Counted from the stretch's first letter, positions 9,121 through 20,601 are shown. The stretch: DNA of 36,297 nucleotides from Ophiosphaerella korrae (GCA_028456385.1 JALNQF010000388.1:1-36297), one strand, 5' to 3'. The notes: generated by a model not told the origin, from the sequence alone. A program made the numbers and translations.

Positions 9121-10329
9121 TCCCATCCCTTGTTACCCCGCCGATGACAGCACAAACAAGGCAGATTCATACGCTTACTAGTTTGACGTACAGCTCCCGT
9201 GGCGCGTCTTCCCTTCATGCGTAATCCCTGTGCCTCCCTGACAAGCCTAGGATGATAAGGAAGGTGTGGTACTATCGCCGACACGATGAGACTGTAGACA
9301 ACTGAATTGTCAGGCGTCGGCGGTGCCTCCTCCACCAACTCACGCTTCAATGTCTCAGTTTTAGCGTTGCGAGGTTTGTGCATGCAAGACCAAAGCCACC
9401 TCCATCCCTCCACAGCGTCGCTGCTAGCTACGCCTCAACAGCTAGCCAGGAGACATCATGCCGAGTTTCTGATAGTGAAGCAACCAGCCGTCCACGGCTC
9501 TAGCTGGACGTATCCCAGTACTTATGACCCCGGGGCTGCAGCGAATGCCGGCCTTTGTGAGCCACATGGGTACTTGGGACGCGCACTCTTCCAGTCCTGC
9601 GTCTGTTGGCGCAGTCAGGGTCAAGGCTCAGACGTCCCGTCCGCACAAGGGCTCGTATCAGTAGATGTTGGGGAGGCCAACTAGATTGATTGGCGTCGCC
9701 GCAGCGCCTATCCGCTCCATTCGCCTCTTCATACCTCATTCCAGCAGTGCAGGGGAGTGGCTGGGCATGAGCGAGTTGCTCGTGCAGGGCCATCTTGCAT
9801 GACGGCATCGTTTCTCCCTCCCAAGAGGATATCTTACGTACATAGCTTAGATCAGGTTGCCGGAATGGTTCGAGACATCATTGGGCTCTCCTGCTTCGAC
9901 AAATACACGTCGGCAACGTAGTTCCCTGCGGAAGACACCCACAGCCATGAACTTTTCAACCACAGGAAGCCACTTTATGCATTGGCCCAGGAAGAGTGGG
10001 TGTTCCGGCCACCCGCTGCCACTGAAGCTAACGTACACTCCCTATACGAGGCAACACCAACGCTACTTAGACCCTGTCTGTTGCGACAACGCAAGACTTC
10101 GCCTTCTTATTCTGGGGTTCGTGTCGGATACAACAAGGGTGGTGCACGCCATTACAGCCACTCATCACACTGCCAGCTTCTCCTGTTTATCCCACTCCCT
10201 TAGAAAAGGACATAATACATCCGCACCACGACATCATGCCGCGCTCTTGATATTGCCAGGCATTCAATAGCCCCAACGAGGCTTGACACTAATGGAAAGT
10301 GGGTACTGGAAAGGGTTAAGATATAAGCT
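9121..10329. other. Intergenic region, only unconvincing ORFs
   Basis: Several overlapping open frames of 60-137 codons occur on both strands in this GC-richer stretch. None shows a recognisable domain, a consistent exon chain or a coding-like composition. I see no supportable gene. Confidence 0.45.
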
Positions 10330-11177
10330 ATGGTCTCCCCGATCGAACAGAGTTCTACACCAGACTTCGACATGGAACGCCCACTTCTCTTCGGATTCAT
10401 CTCTTGTTCTTCATGTGGAATGCTGCTTAGCATTCCGCTCCTATATCTTGACATCAAGAAGTCCAAATCGAACCAAACCCAGAGAAAGGACGGCCGCTTG
10501 GAGAGAATCTTGGCTTTCACCTTTGGTGTTATCCAAATAGCCTTGTTTGCCACTGTTTGTGCTGCTGCAGCAATATCACTTGCTACGGGTCAACAAGTTC
10601 GTTGGATGAATGCGGCGCGCTTCAGTATGCTCCAACTCTATGCTGGAGTTAACATAAGAGCCCTTGTTTAGGATACTCGAGCTCGAACTCACGGAACGAT
10701 TAGTTTGCCCGCGTCGTACGCCACTTGTCACTGCTTCCTTGGGCTACACCACTCATATATACAGTCTTCATAGTTTTGACTGTGCTCGACTTTGTGTACT
10801 TAACGTAAGAACCCGTCCACCAATGTTTGCATTCCTCCTCACCTGGTCCAGAAAACAAGACAATCCTCTTGGCTACAAGTTTTTCTTCTATCTCGCCATT
10901 CCGTCACTCCTATCTTCGGTCATATCGTGCTGGCGAGCATATCAACATAGGAGCGCGGGAGGTAACAACCGGACCTACCTACGCCTCCTGATCTTACTAG
11001 TCGTTTCGAATGCGATTGCGGCTGTGTCACAGTTCTGTGGAGCGATTATCATTTACTGCTTGTTGCTCACGGGTCGCGAGGTCACAAGCAAACTCCACTA
11101 CGGCATTCTTCTTGTATGTATCAGCCCTTCATATTCTGTCAATCTAACCTAGACAGGCTTGTAGAGCACAGACTTAG
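10330..11177 (+). CDS. Hypothetical integral membrane protein, about 233 aa, four exons
   Basis: Exons 10330-10647, 10704-10804, 10852-11113 and a short 11157-11177 join in phase. Intron 1 (10648-10703) has a weak GTTAAC donor; intron 2 (10805-10851) begins GTAAGA; intron 3 (11114-11156) begins GTATGT and has a CTAAC branch. Splicing the first intron adds a good hydrophobic segment (PLIYTVFIVLTVLDFVYL). Five membrane helices are visible, at about residues 18-38, 53-76, 119-139, 148-168 and 185-212, with charged loops such as KKSKSNQTQRKDGR. The layout resembles fungal multi-helix receptor-like or integral membrane proteins, but no family is recognised. The last exon adds only six residues, so the protein may be truncated relative to a seven-helix ancestor. 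If intron 3 is retained, it ends at 11152. Confidence 0.6.
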
Positions 11178-12833
11178 CGTACGCACGGATAGTTAACTGG
11201 CGCTCAAATACTAATCCGAGCCTCACTACATTTCTCTCCTGGCCAGCTCAAAGCGAATCCTACTATCCTAGGTGATATACAGCCGTTTTGTTCGACTAGA
11301 GAATTTAATAAATATAAATATACATCCTTTAGCGTGGCACCTAGCTAGGACTTATAATGCAGGCCAGAAAAATACTAGCGAGATAAGACTAGGAACCGAC
11401 GAGAGGAGCTTTATCAAACGTGGCGCACAATAGACGGCATTCTTATCAGACCAATCTCTATGCCCGACGACGAATAAAACTTCGACTAGTCCACATGCAA
11501 GAGATCCTTCTTTAGCCAATTGTGGATCTCTAGATACTGAGCGGGGTAAACTGGCGCTGTAGGATATTCGGGCAGGTTGAGCGACTTGCACATGACGGAT
11601 TGGGGATAAGTATGAGAATGGACCCGTCGTGAAGTATGAATAACGATAATACCATGTCCGATCTTAAGGCACTGGGAAGAGAGGCGAGTCCATCTTTGCC
11701 TTTTTATATATTCCTTTAATGCTAATTTGATGATATTTCAGTCTGCTACTCCCTTAGCGTTCTTCATAATCGTACTCAGTTGTCAGATCTCATCCAACGC
11801 GGCATTACGTCCAAGCATCTAGCAGCTTGGCCTATGTTTGCGCCTAGATGACCTCTTGTGCTATGTCATGTGGACCTTTAGAAGCCATGTTCGTATCTCG
11901 CACTCTAGAACAGCTTCAGGTAGCTAAGCTCCTTTCGCAATGGCACCGCCTTATACAGGACATCACTCCTAGGGCAGGAGTGTTGGTTCAGATACATCGA
12001 GCTTACATAAATGTACGCGTCTCTCGTCTCTCCAGGACACCAGCTTATCCATCCGCGCCGCGTAAGGCAGATTCCAACCCTTTATCTATCTCCTGGATTA
12101 CGACTGGCTAGCCATCTACAGCATACATCACGTCCCAAATCGCCACTGTTTCATAACAGCAGTACCTCCGCCTCCGGAGGTTAGCTCGCTGCTCGGAAAG
12201 GTCACACGAGAGCAGGAGCTATTTCAAGATACACGCCACTCAAGGAATATTCAGCTGTAGGCGGGATTGCCACTTCGGAGGCTCAAAGGCATCTGACCTC
12301 CGTAGTTATATCACGCCCGTCAATCAGCCATATTAGCCCAGCTGGCGACAGCTCAGTCCTAAGTACGAGTAAATATTCAGGTGCCTTGAGCATATCAAAT
12401 CTGCGCTGGGTCCCTAACGAGCGCATTGGTGACGCAGAAATGGAACCCCCGAACCTCCCAAGTCGTAAAGGCTATCGCTCACCCCGAAGTGATCTACCCA
12501 ATCAAACATGAATAGCGTCGCGACTCAGCGGACATCGTATGACATGGTAACTTATACCACCATCTTCCATATGCCGGAGCTGTGGCAGGGCCCCCGGCAG
12601 GAGAACATTGACAAGCCTCATCCAGGGATTATGGAGCTGCGCCTTTATGCGCCACCAGAGGTAGGTATTGATTGGTAGAGACAGGATTGAGGAGAGCTGA
12701 GGGTGTCATGGCAGGGTGCCTATAAAGGATATTTCCCTGCAACCCAGAGCCAGGGGTGGAATATAAAGTCAGCGTGAGCCCGCTGTTTTCTCCTCATCAC
12801 ATCGTAACATTTCATTCCTCCCCTCATCACATT
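11178..12833. other. Intergenic region, no convincing gene
   Basis: About 1.65 kb with scattered short ORFs on both strands (for example 11352-11591 and 11848-12111) that resemble nothing and lack supporting splice chains. The last 120 bp probably contain the promoter of the 557-aa gene. Confidence 0.45.
12720..12727 (+). promoter_or_regulatory. TATA-like box upstream of the 557-aa gene
   Basis: CTATAAAG lies about 110 bp upstream of the ATG at 12834 on the same strand. Assigned by position and motif only. Confidence 0.4.
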
Positions 12834-14603
12834 ATGGCATTCACTACCCACTCCTGGGATGCAGACGAATATAAATGGCTATTCAATTCTTCTCTAGATC
12901 CTGAGTCCTCTCCCTCTCTTTGCGGGAATCCCTGGAGTGACACAGAAGTAGGGGAGAATGAACCCAGCGTGGACATGCTGTCTCCTCATTATGCCACGGA
13001 ATTCTCTTCTCTCTTCTGGGATCCAGCAGAATTGAAACGGCTGTTCGATTCTTTTCCGGACCCCCAATTCTATTCTTCTCTTTCCGAGAATACCCCAAGC
13101 GACACAGTAAGTAAAATCTGCTCTCCGATTATCATATCTATAGGCTAATGCAGGAGTAGGAGCACGGCCTGTGTGACTTTGATTTTAGTACCTACACAGA
13201 AATGAGTCCGGTAACCGAAGAAATGCACGCATCTCACTTCGCCGAAGCTGCCATGCCGAGCCTGGTTTCAGTGGAACAACCAGCCAATGATGAAGCTGCT
13301 GTTGGACAAGATGCTTATCAAGACGACCCTCTTACCTTGAGTCCCAAGGCCTCTTCGAGCTCACTAGGGGCGTGTGGATCACCAACGGACACTGAGACAT
13401 GCCTCGAGTATGGACCTGCAGGCGACATGAAAGGATCTACCGGCGGCGATTGCACTTATATCACTTGCCCAGTCGGGGACGAGAGGGGCTTGGTGGAATT
13501 AGCACACGTGTCGGTTAAAGATATGTCCGGAGCTCAGGTGATTCAAAATGAGGGAGACGCCCACGAGGAGCACGGATCTAACCAAGGTTATGAGACTGCA
13601 AACCATATTTCCTTCAACCAGATCACAATGAACAACGACCCTTTTGCGCAGAATAATGGCGTTTCGCATGAGCGGCTTGGTGTCAGTGCGACGGGACTGC
13701 GAGAGCCGAAAGCTAAGGTGGCCAACAATGCAGGCACGAATCCAAACCGCGAAGCTAATCCCAACGATACCCGCTCCAAGATGTACTTAAGCAAAGCTCA
13801 AGGGGAATCTAGACCGTCTAGTGATGAGGCTGGTGATAGTCCCACCCGATCTGGAAGGCTACAGGTAGAAGCGAAAGGTAACAAAGACGAAACAGCACAG
13901 ACTCCAAGTAAAGACAAACTTGGTTCGAGAGGTAAGAACTCAGGTACATTATAAGACACTCGCTGACATCACAGGCAACCCGATATTGATTGATGAAGAA
14001 GAATCACCGGAATCATCATCGTCTCAGTCGACCCCTTCTGCAGCCAGTATTCACAACGGCAGTGTAGACTACAGTGACGAAAGCAGTCAGGTCATAGCAA
14101 GCCCCTCGGGTAGGCCAGCCCGAAACAAGCTTAAGAGAAGTCATGCCGACATGTTAGAATGGGGCAGTCCAGAGTTTCAGGTGTCAGAAGCTGAAAATCT
14201 AGAGTCCGCATTAGTCGATGCCCAGACATGCTGGTATACCGTAAAGACCATCATATCGGATTTGGGAGACCAAAAACCCCGTCTTAAGCGTGTTTTTACA
14301 GTTTTCAAGGCGTGTTGGTTAGAATTTTGCGTGGAAGCAAGAGACAGCGAGTCGATCCATCCACCAAGCGTGGCGGAGCTTATTGAACTCTGGAAGAAGG
14401 TTGAGCAAGAGTTGAAGAATGTTCAAGGTAATCGTAAGGGGCAGCATATGGCACTTAAGTTTGGGCGAGCTCTGAGTTGGATTGAGAAGAAAACGATAGT
14501 ATATAATTGCATTAAGGAGTACTCCAACTCTGTAGATCGGAAGGACGAGGATAAGGACAAGGATTTTAAAAATAAGAAACGCCCCTCTAAGATTCGGCGC
14601 TAG
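12834..14603 (+). CDS. Hypothetical acidic nuclear-type protein, 557 aa, three exons
   Basis: Exons 12834-13106, 13160-13931 and 13975-14603 join in phase. Intron 13107-13159 has a GTAAGT donor and CTAAT branch; intron 13932-13974 has a GTAAGA donor and CTGAC branch. The N-terminus carries two diverged copies of a 35-residue unit (about 3-37 and 57-91) sharing F-x4-WD-x-x-E-x-K-x-LF-[ND]-S and ending in SDT. The centre (residues 92-350) is Ser/Asn/Glu-rich and probably disordered. A helical region with Trp and Cys residues follows (QTCWYTVKTIISDLG, FKACWLEFCVEAR), and the tail is strongly basic (KKRPSKIRR), suggesting nuclear localisation. No family recognised. An in-frame ATG also exists upstream at 12830-12833 distance in the same frame region, but the ATG before AFTTHSW best fits the first repeat. 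Confidence 0.6.
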
Positions 14604-14993
14604 GGATTGTTCGTAAAGGCTTTTTGCTAGATTATGTATATTTTAGCTATGTATTGTATTCTGTCTATATTCTGAACAAATCCCGCTAATTCTCTCGCCC
14701 TACCACTTGCTTAATGTTGATCGTTGGATTAGAAAACACTCATTACCTATATACGGTATCGAGCCTAGACTGGGTTGCGACACCTCCGTATCCAGGTAGA
14801 ATTCACCCGATAACACTTCGTCGACGTGTTCAGGGGCTGTCACAACTATGTGAGAGAAGGGGACCAAAAACGGGACCCGGTGGTAGGACATTATCGTCAT
14901 ATCCTGGTGTCCTCTTATTGGCTGTAACTTGCTGGGGTTCAACTTGACCCGTCATGCACAGCCACGAATATGGAAAGCCTAGTCATCGATCAA

Positions 14994-15010
14994 CCAATCA
15001 AAGTGATTGG
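14994..15010. repeat. Inverted repeat CCAATCA-aag-TGATTGG
   Basis: Perfect 7-bp arms around a 3-nt spacer, located 6 bp left of the G/C palindrome at 15017. It could be a recombinase arm site, a transcription-factor site (CCAAT-like) or chance. Confidence 0.5.
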
Positions 15011-15016
15011 ATGTTT

Positions 15017-15037
15017 GGGGGACCAAAAATGGTCCCC
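15017..15037. repeat. G/C palindrome with A-rich spacer (candidate element end)
   Basis: GGGGGACC then AAAAAT then GGTCCCC: seven perfect complementary pairs around a 6-bp A/T spacer. It resembles the sequence at 20853-20876, which has GGGGGTCC, an 8-bp spacer and GGACCCCC. Inverted arms around a 6-8-bp spacer is the general design of tyrosine-recombinase core sites. The functional reading is inference. Confidence 0.45.
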
Positions 15038-15132
15038 TTAGGATACTCATTGAAATACATCCGGTAATGGAAAGCAAGATTGCTTGAACAGAGTTACAGT
15101 GTCAGAGTACTTGCCAGCAACAGAGAAAGACC

Positions 15133-15897
15133 ATGGAGAGTAGAAAAATGCGTCAGAGTAACGTCGACCGCGATCAGTGGAGAGTATTATGCCGTGAGCA
15201 GCTCTCAAAACACATCCGTAAGTCGATGGAAGACTCCATGGAAGATTATAGCTTATACCATTTTAGAAAGTACTCTTGGAATCAACATAAAGCCGTCCGA
15301 AGTTCGCCTCAGCCCTGGCCAGAATGATCCATATGCTTGGAAGATATTGCCTGAAAAGCGAAGAGTCTTTTCGGAGATATTCACCAAGAATTTAAGTCAG
15401 CATTCCATCAGCGCATACAAAGCCTTGTGCGAAGGTGTTGGGATCTCATTTGAGGCTGTATATGCATCTACAAATGACAACAGCCAATTGGATCATCTTA
15501 CTCCTGTAAGTCCAAGTTCAAGGTATCACGCACGTGAGATCCTATTAATGCGTAAAAGCTTCGATCAGACGACGCTAGCTTCAGTACGAAAATCGACCAT
15601 TTACAAAGTGCAAATGCTAAGCTACGAGAGGAGATGGAGATGTGGAAGGACAAGGCAGCCACAGAATCTCAGCGAGTAAAGCTTGCAGAAGAACAGCACT
15701 GTGGAGTTCGTAAGAGTTTAGAAGAACAGCTTTACAAAGTGTGCGAGAATAATCAGCAGCTTCAAGAGCGGGTAGATAGATATGCTGCTAGTACAGAGTA
15801 CTTGAAAGATATGCTTGCGAAGTGCTTCCAAGGATTAGGAACGGCACTGCCAGTGTTGGAAGAGATAAAGAAGGGGGTTTCCTCAATAGTCTCTTGA
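15133..15897 (+). CDS. Hypothetical coiled-coil protein, about 220 aa, three exons
   Basis: Exon 1 (15133-15217) joins exon 2 (15267-15505) across a GTAAGT...TTTTAG intron in phase. Exon 2 joins exon 3 (15559-15897) across a GTAAGT intron with TATTAATG branch and an unusual AAAG acceptor; an alternative pair (GTATCA donor at 15523, CTAG acceptor at 15578) also keeps phase, so that junction is uncertain. The N-terminal half is globular (WKILPEKRRVFSEIF, HSISAYKALCEGVGISFEAV). The C-terminal half is a long charged coiled coil (LREEMEMWKDKAA, EEQLYKVCENNQQLQERV). No family recognised. It lies between a candidate recombination palindrome and the recombinase gene, convergent with the latter, so it may be cargo or an accessory factor. 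Confidence 0.55.
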
Positions 15898-16802
15898 GTT
15901 TAGCTACCATCAGGAATGAAATCATCAGTTTAAGTCGTAAATTTGAATTCTAGGCCACGTACAAAGAGTAACTTAACTCATAATCATGTACGTCTTTTTC
16001 AACATCCTCTCCCGCTTCTTATGGCTGGAAAAACAACTACTCATTATTGTTCTCATTGCTTTCTACCGCATGAGGACGGACTTCATTTCATTGCTTCCAT
16101 TCTCTTCTTTTCCTGCTCTTGTGCCGCCATATAAATGATACTATCGGCAGATGTGGTGCCATAAATAGCTCGGAGTACCGCTCTTTTCACCCATACCTTC
16201 CCCAATTTCCCAGAATTCCAGAACTTAACTAGAATACATGTGAAAGGATACTTTTTGCTTTTGTTTGTATCAATGAGTTTGTGGTTTCCGGATAAATTGA
16301 TTCCTTGCTATACAACCTCGTGTATTGAGTGGATATTCCGTGGAGTCAAGTTGATACTCTTCAGAAATTGTGCTATTTCCGGACCAGCCACATCCTGAAA
16401 TACCTATACTGTCGAGAATTCTCTTTAATGGCCTCTCCCCCCCTCGGGTCCACAACACACCCCGGAAGCTAACGATTCATCGTGCCCGACGATACATTCA
16501 ACGAAGCGATAATTTTACGGCTTTGGCCAACGAGAAGAATGTGGTCACGGATCTTGCAAGACCGATGCACGCTGGAACGGCTCTAAGACGTCCAACAAGT
16601 ATCGGAATCTGTAGAAGAAGTTCCTCTTAATGTCGCCCCTCTCAGTTCTAGAATGGGCTCCAGAAGTTTTAAGAGTGGTATATTACACGAAAATTTGGGT
16701 AGCCTCGGTTTATAGTATAGCTTTTCCCTTCACATTGCAATTCTCGCGGCTTGGAAGGGATCTTATATACAAGTTCGATGCCGTAGCATCTAGTCAACCA
16801 TT
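15898..16802. other. Intergenic region between convergent genes
   Basis: About 0.9 kb between the stop of the 220-aa gene and the stop of the recombinase gene. Small ORFs (16270-16458 minus; 16370-16630 and 16630-16860 plus) have no recognisable content. It probably holds both 3' untranslated regions. Confidence 0.5.
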
Positions 16803-19800
16803 TCATCTTTTGGATCTTCTTCTCCTCCTAGCTTTCCGGCGGCATTCGTCTTTCCTATGATACTCTTCTACAAGGTCCTGGCACTTCTCGAGAACATCAA
16901 TAGGTTCCCATGTGTTCGCCGAGCTAGGATATCCTTCCCATTTTATCCTATAATACCGTACCCCCTTGATCATCTTGTGGCCGATAATTTCTTCAATGTT
17001 GTATAATTCTTCACCTTCTGACTCTATTCCAGTCTCTATGCCAGTCTCTAGCTCGTCGAGAACCAAGTCGGTAACGGTAGCAACACGCATAACCTCTGCG
17101 TCGGTCAGAGACTTGTCTAAAAATGGTCAGATCAGTAGATTACTAGATGGCAACAATGCTTACCCTTGGGATCAGTCAGGGCCGGATCAATGGCAGACAG
17201 CACGTTTCGGACAAGCCCCCGATGACTAGGTGGTGTATACATTGGACGATAGTTTTCAGTACGGTCCAGTCCAGTTCCATTCATTTTCTCTCGATCCCTT
17301 GCCTCTTCGACATAGTTGCCTATATGAAATGTTAAACCAACTGGCTGCGACCACTAGACTTTCATAAACTCACCATGATTGGAAAAATCAACAAACGCTT
17401 TAGAAATAGGACTTCCAGGGGAAACGTAACCGGAGTCATTCCAATAGGCTTTTTGGGAATCATTGTCTTCTTGGTCATCTACCTCTCATTAGTTCAGATA
17501 GAAAAAAGGTTCATCACACCTGTCTCACCTATACCTGTCAAATCTATGGTCTCAAGTGCCTTTTCTTTGATTTTATTCTGAGGCAGGGACAACCCATATT
17601 TAGTAGTTGCAGCACCTAGGAGATCGTCAATGTCGATGAAATCGCACTCCGGGCTCGGAGTGGCTCGGGGTAAACCCCCTATCTCAGAGTTTTCTGTTCT
17701 TGTCGTACTGTAAGTAGAATGGTACGGCCCGGAAATGACATCATCTTCAGCTGTAAGGTCAATAACCCTCCACTCATCGATATCCATACGATGGTCATCT
17801 TTGCTTGGATATGGATCCTCTGAAGTCATCGATCGAGAAGGAAAGCTTCCCTCAAGCGGTTCAGCTTTCGGTACAACATCGCTAAAATGTTCTGGTTCGG
17901 GCGATGGATCACAGCCAACAAAGTCGACGTCGACGTAGCTGGACAACTCATTTTGAGATAAACTGCTGATTTCTGCACTGGGTGAGATCGGTATTGAGGA
18001 CAAATCTTGTCGCTCTGTTAGACTCATGGCCATCGTGTTGACTGTGAAATTGTGAAATTGGAATTTCAGATCGTCCTTATCCTCCTCCTTAGGAGCCACT
18101 TGTCGCACACGGTGATTTGGGCGGCGCAGATTCGGAGTTCGTAGGCGCCCATTGCTCTCTTTGATGTCACTCCACAGATGAGGTATTCGGACACCGTGAT
18201 GGTCATAAAGGTGAAATTTAAACTCCAGAATGGAGTCAAATGACCCATGGCGACATCTTTTTTCAATGCCAGAATCGTTGCTGAAGTGTTGTTCCATATA
18301 ATGCTCTGCCCATTTGTGGCGCCATTTCCATTGATGCATCCGCTGGGAAGCTGACAAACGAGTGTTGATCAAGCAGAACTCACAAAATCCTGCGACTGCC
18401 AACACTCCGTCATACATGAGTGGATCGATCCAAACTGGGAAGCTTTCGAGATTTGCAACGTGGCATTGACAGTGACTTTCCCAGTCATTTTCGTTGTAAA
18501 TCCAGATGTTGCATAGGAAGCAAAGCTCGGCAAATCCAAAAATCTGGGACTGTGATATCTGATGGCATTCGTATACATGTCTCCAGTCATATGCTCGATT
18601 TTTTGAACACAAGCACTTGGAAGGCTCCAAGCCCGGCCGGAACATGACTTCTCTGGGCTGGAGGTAGTAGGCAGTCAAATCCAAGACGGTCTGTATGCCT
18701 ATATCGCTCCTCAGCTCAACTTCTTCAAACAGATTGATTTCCAGACGAAGCCTTTCAGCTGAGAACATAAATCTCACCCGGGAATAGATTTCATGCTCAT
18801 AGCGAGGCCCGTCATCAAAATCCTGCTTAGCCCGTAGCCATTTCAGCTCCTCTAGCTTCAATGACTCAAGCTGCCTTTTGAGCTGACTGATTTTCTGACT
18901 CGATGTTCCGCATTCAATCTGGTCTACTACCTTTTTGTATTTTTCGCTCTGTTGAAGGTCGTAGAGTTTTCTTGCTGGCAAAGACTGCAGGAGGTTCGGA
19001 ATGTAAGGGATGTTTAGCTGCTGGCTAATTTCAAGGACATCTTCCCGTTCTCTTAGCCCAAGGAAATTCGCAGCGCCATCAACAGTTTCCCTGGGTTGGT
19101 AGTGCCCGCGAAACATTCCAGCCTTCATCTGACCTAAAAGTCGCATGCGAGAGGACTCCGAGTGCTTTTGATCTTGAAAATATTGATATTAGCATCGGAA
19201 AGGACAAGGCAAAGAACTCCCTAACTTACCGGCCTTGTTCGCCTGAAATCTTCGCGTATCGTGGAAGTTTGGAGCAGTAGGGAGCCCTGCACCGTAACAA
19301 TTTTCTTTATGTCTACGATGAACTGCTCCTGCCTTTTCGACTTTACCAGAATCGGTTGCCGCACATTCAAAGAAAGGAACGTTGTAAAAGTCATCCTTCC
19401 AGTGTATTCGAGCGAATCTCTGTTCCTCCTTGATGTTGATATCTAGAAGCATTTTCAAAAGCTCCTTTCTGTCTGAGGACTGATAATCACGAAAGGGCAC
19501 CCTAGCAAGTAGCATGCTTAGAGAAAACAAAAAGTTGTTCTGATAAAGGGGCCCTTCAAGGTTTTCGTAGAATGTGCAATAACCTCTAGACTCGAAGTAA
19601 GCATTAGAGTATAGTAGAAGTCAGCTAGAGTTTACCTGTCTTGTGGGTTTGCGCCCTTGCCCTTTTCATCCTTCGTAAGTCTGATGCAAAGCTCCGTCTT
19701 CCTGGATTGCGTACTGAACATTGCAAACATGTATGCATCCTTAAGGTCGCCATTAGTAGAATTCCTGAAGGTACTCTCTGGGAATGATCACCTGGAAATG

Positions 19801-20601
19801 GAGTCCTCTTAATTCACGTTCAGCTTCATCTTCTGAATCAGCTTCACCATCTTCTCTCCCATCAGATTTAGCAAATTCGCCAATCCTACCAGCGCTCTCG
19901 AAGTTCGTCGTAGTAATATGATGCTGGACAAACCTCACCCTTGGTTTGGCGTGTACGATTGGGCTCCGTCTCCATGCGTAAACACTCAATACTCCGTAGT
20001 GGAAGTCGCCGGAGAACTTGGGCTCTCTTGCATAGAGTCGGAGGTGCAGCACCTTCCTGAGAAAATATTTGTTGTACTGAAAATGGTTGTAAGCAATACG
20101 TGCATATCAACACACTAATATAGAACTAACCTTCGTCATATATTCCTTATTCTCTTGAGAAACTGGGTGCCCATTATCCGCACACCAGCTGCAGAATTGG
20201 TTCCAGGCACTGCGGACTGATCTGTAGACGGCATTGGTTTTCTTGTCTCTCTCCTTATCTTTCCCTCTTCTATTTCGTTGTTCGAAGTAGTAATCATCTC
20301 CCTTTCTGCCCTTCATACCAGCGCCAACAAAGAGCATGAAGTCCTCTAGGTCTTCGACACAGTCTATACTTGCGTCTGGATGACTGAGCTTGAACCTACA
20401 AAATTAGCTCGTCGCACATGAAAGTAGAACATAAACTTACACCGCCCATCGATGGCCTTGTCTCTGTTTGCTGGCTTTGTACTGCTTGCTAGAGTCGTCT
20501 TCTATGGTTTTATTCTTGACCTTTGACTCATCAATAGCCGCGATGGTTAAACTGCTGCGTGCAAGAAACTCTTGATCACGCGTAGTCAATACCACGGCCA
20601 T
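16803..20601 (-). CDS. DUF3435/captain-like tyrosine recombinase with C-terminal chromodomain, 1131 aa, nine exons
   Basis: Exons 20601-20441, 20395-20131, 20076-19792, 19739-19636, 19585-19230, 19172-17529, 17484-17374, 17319-17164 and 17116-16803 join in one frame across eight introns of 44-57 nt with clear branch points. Residues about 55-420 match the fungal DUF3435/captain tyrosine-recombinase pattern: SAGRIGEF gives Arg206, HDTRR gives His380 and Arg383, and GQ-x8-HYQP gives nucleophile Tyr415, followed by VDGAANFLG. The usual His/Trp position is Gln405. A coiled segment follows, then Cys/His zinc-finger-like units (C608-x2-C611-x12-H624-x3-H628; C654-x2-C657), an acidic disordered region, and a chromodomain at about 1064-1118 with cage residues Tyr1066, Trp1087 and Tyr1090, then a basic tail. 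Proteins of this core integrate and excise DNA; chromodomains read methylated histone H3. The donor of intron 6 has alternatives at 17534 and 17519. Confidence 0.8.

Larger units (their letters stand above)
14604..15132. other. Intergenic region with palindromic G/C motifs
   Basis: No gene. It contains GGGGACC-AAAAAC-GGGACCC (14859-14878), the perfect arm pair CCAATCA/TGATTGG (14994-15010) and a second G/C palindrome (15017-15037), listed separately. These are the most structured sequences near the candidate left boundary of the recombinase-bearing segment. Confidence 0.6.

Noticed and set aside
9111..10270. Overlapping ORFs of 60-137 codons on both strands
   Set aside because: No domain, no splice chain, and equal openness on both strands as expected from GC-richer non-coding DNA.
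16270..16860. Small ORFs between the convergent genes
   Set aside because: No recognisable content; one overlaps the chromodomain exon antisense.
16803..17090. The chromodomain as an independent 95-aa gene
   Set aside because: Three upstream exons with good introns (17117-17163, 17320-17373, 17485-17528) link it in phase to the recombinase. Its Met is internal to an exon that begins at an acceptor at 17116, and no separate promoter is apparent.
17494..17581. The stop after VMNLFSI as the real end of the recombinase
   Set aside because: The stop lies inside a short intron with a CTAAT branch and AG acceptor. Splicing it out gives a further protein-like sequence that continues through three more exons.
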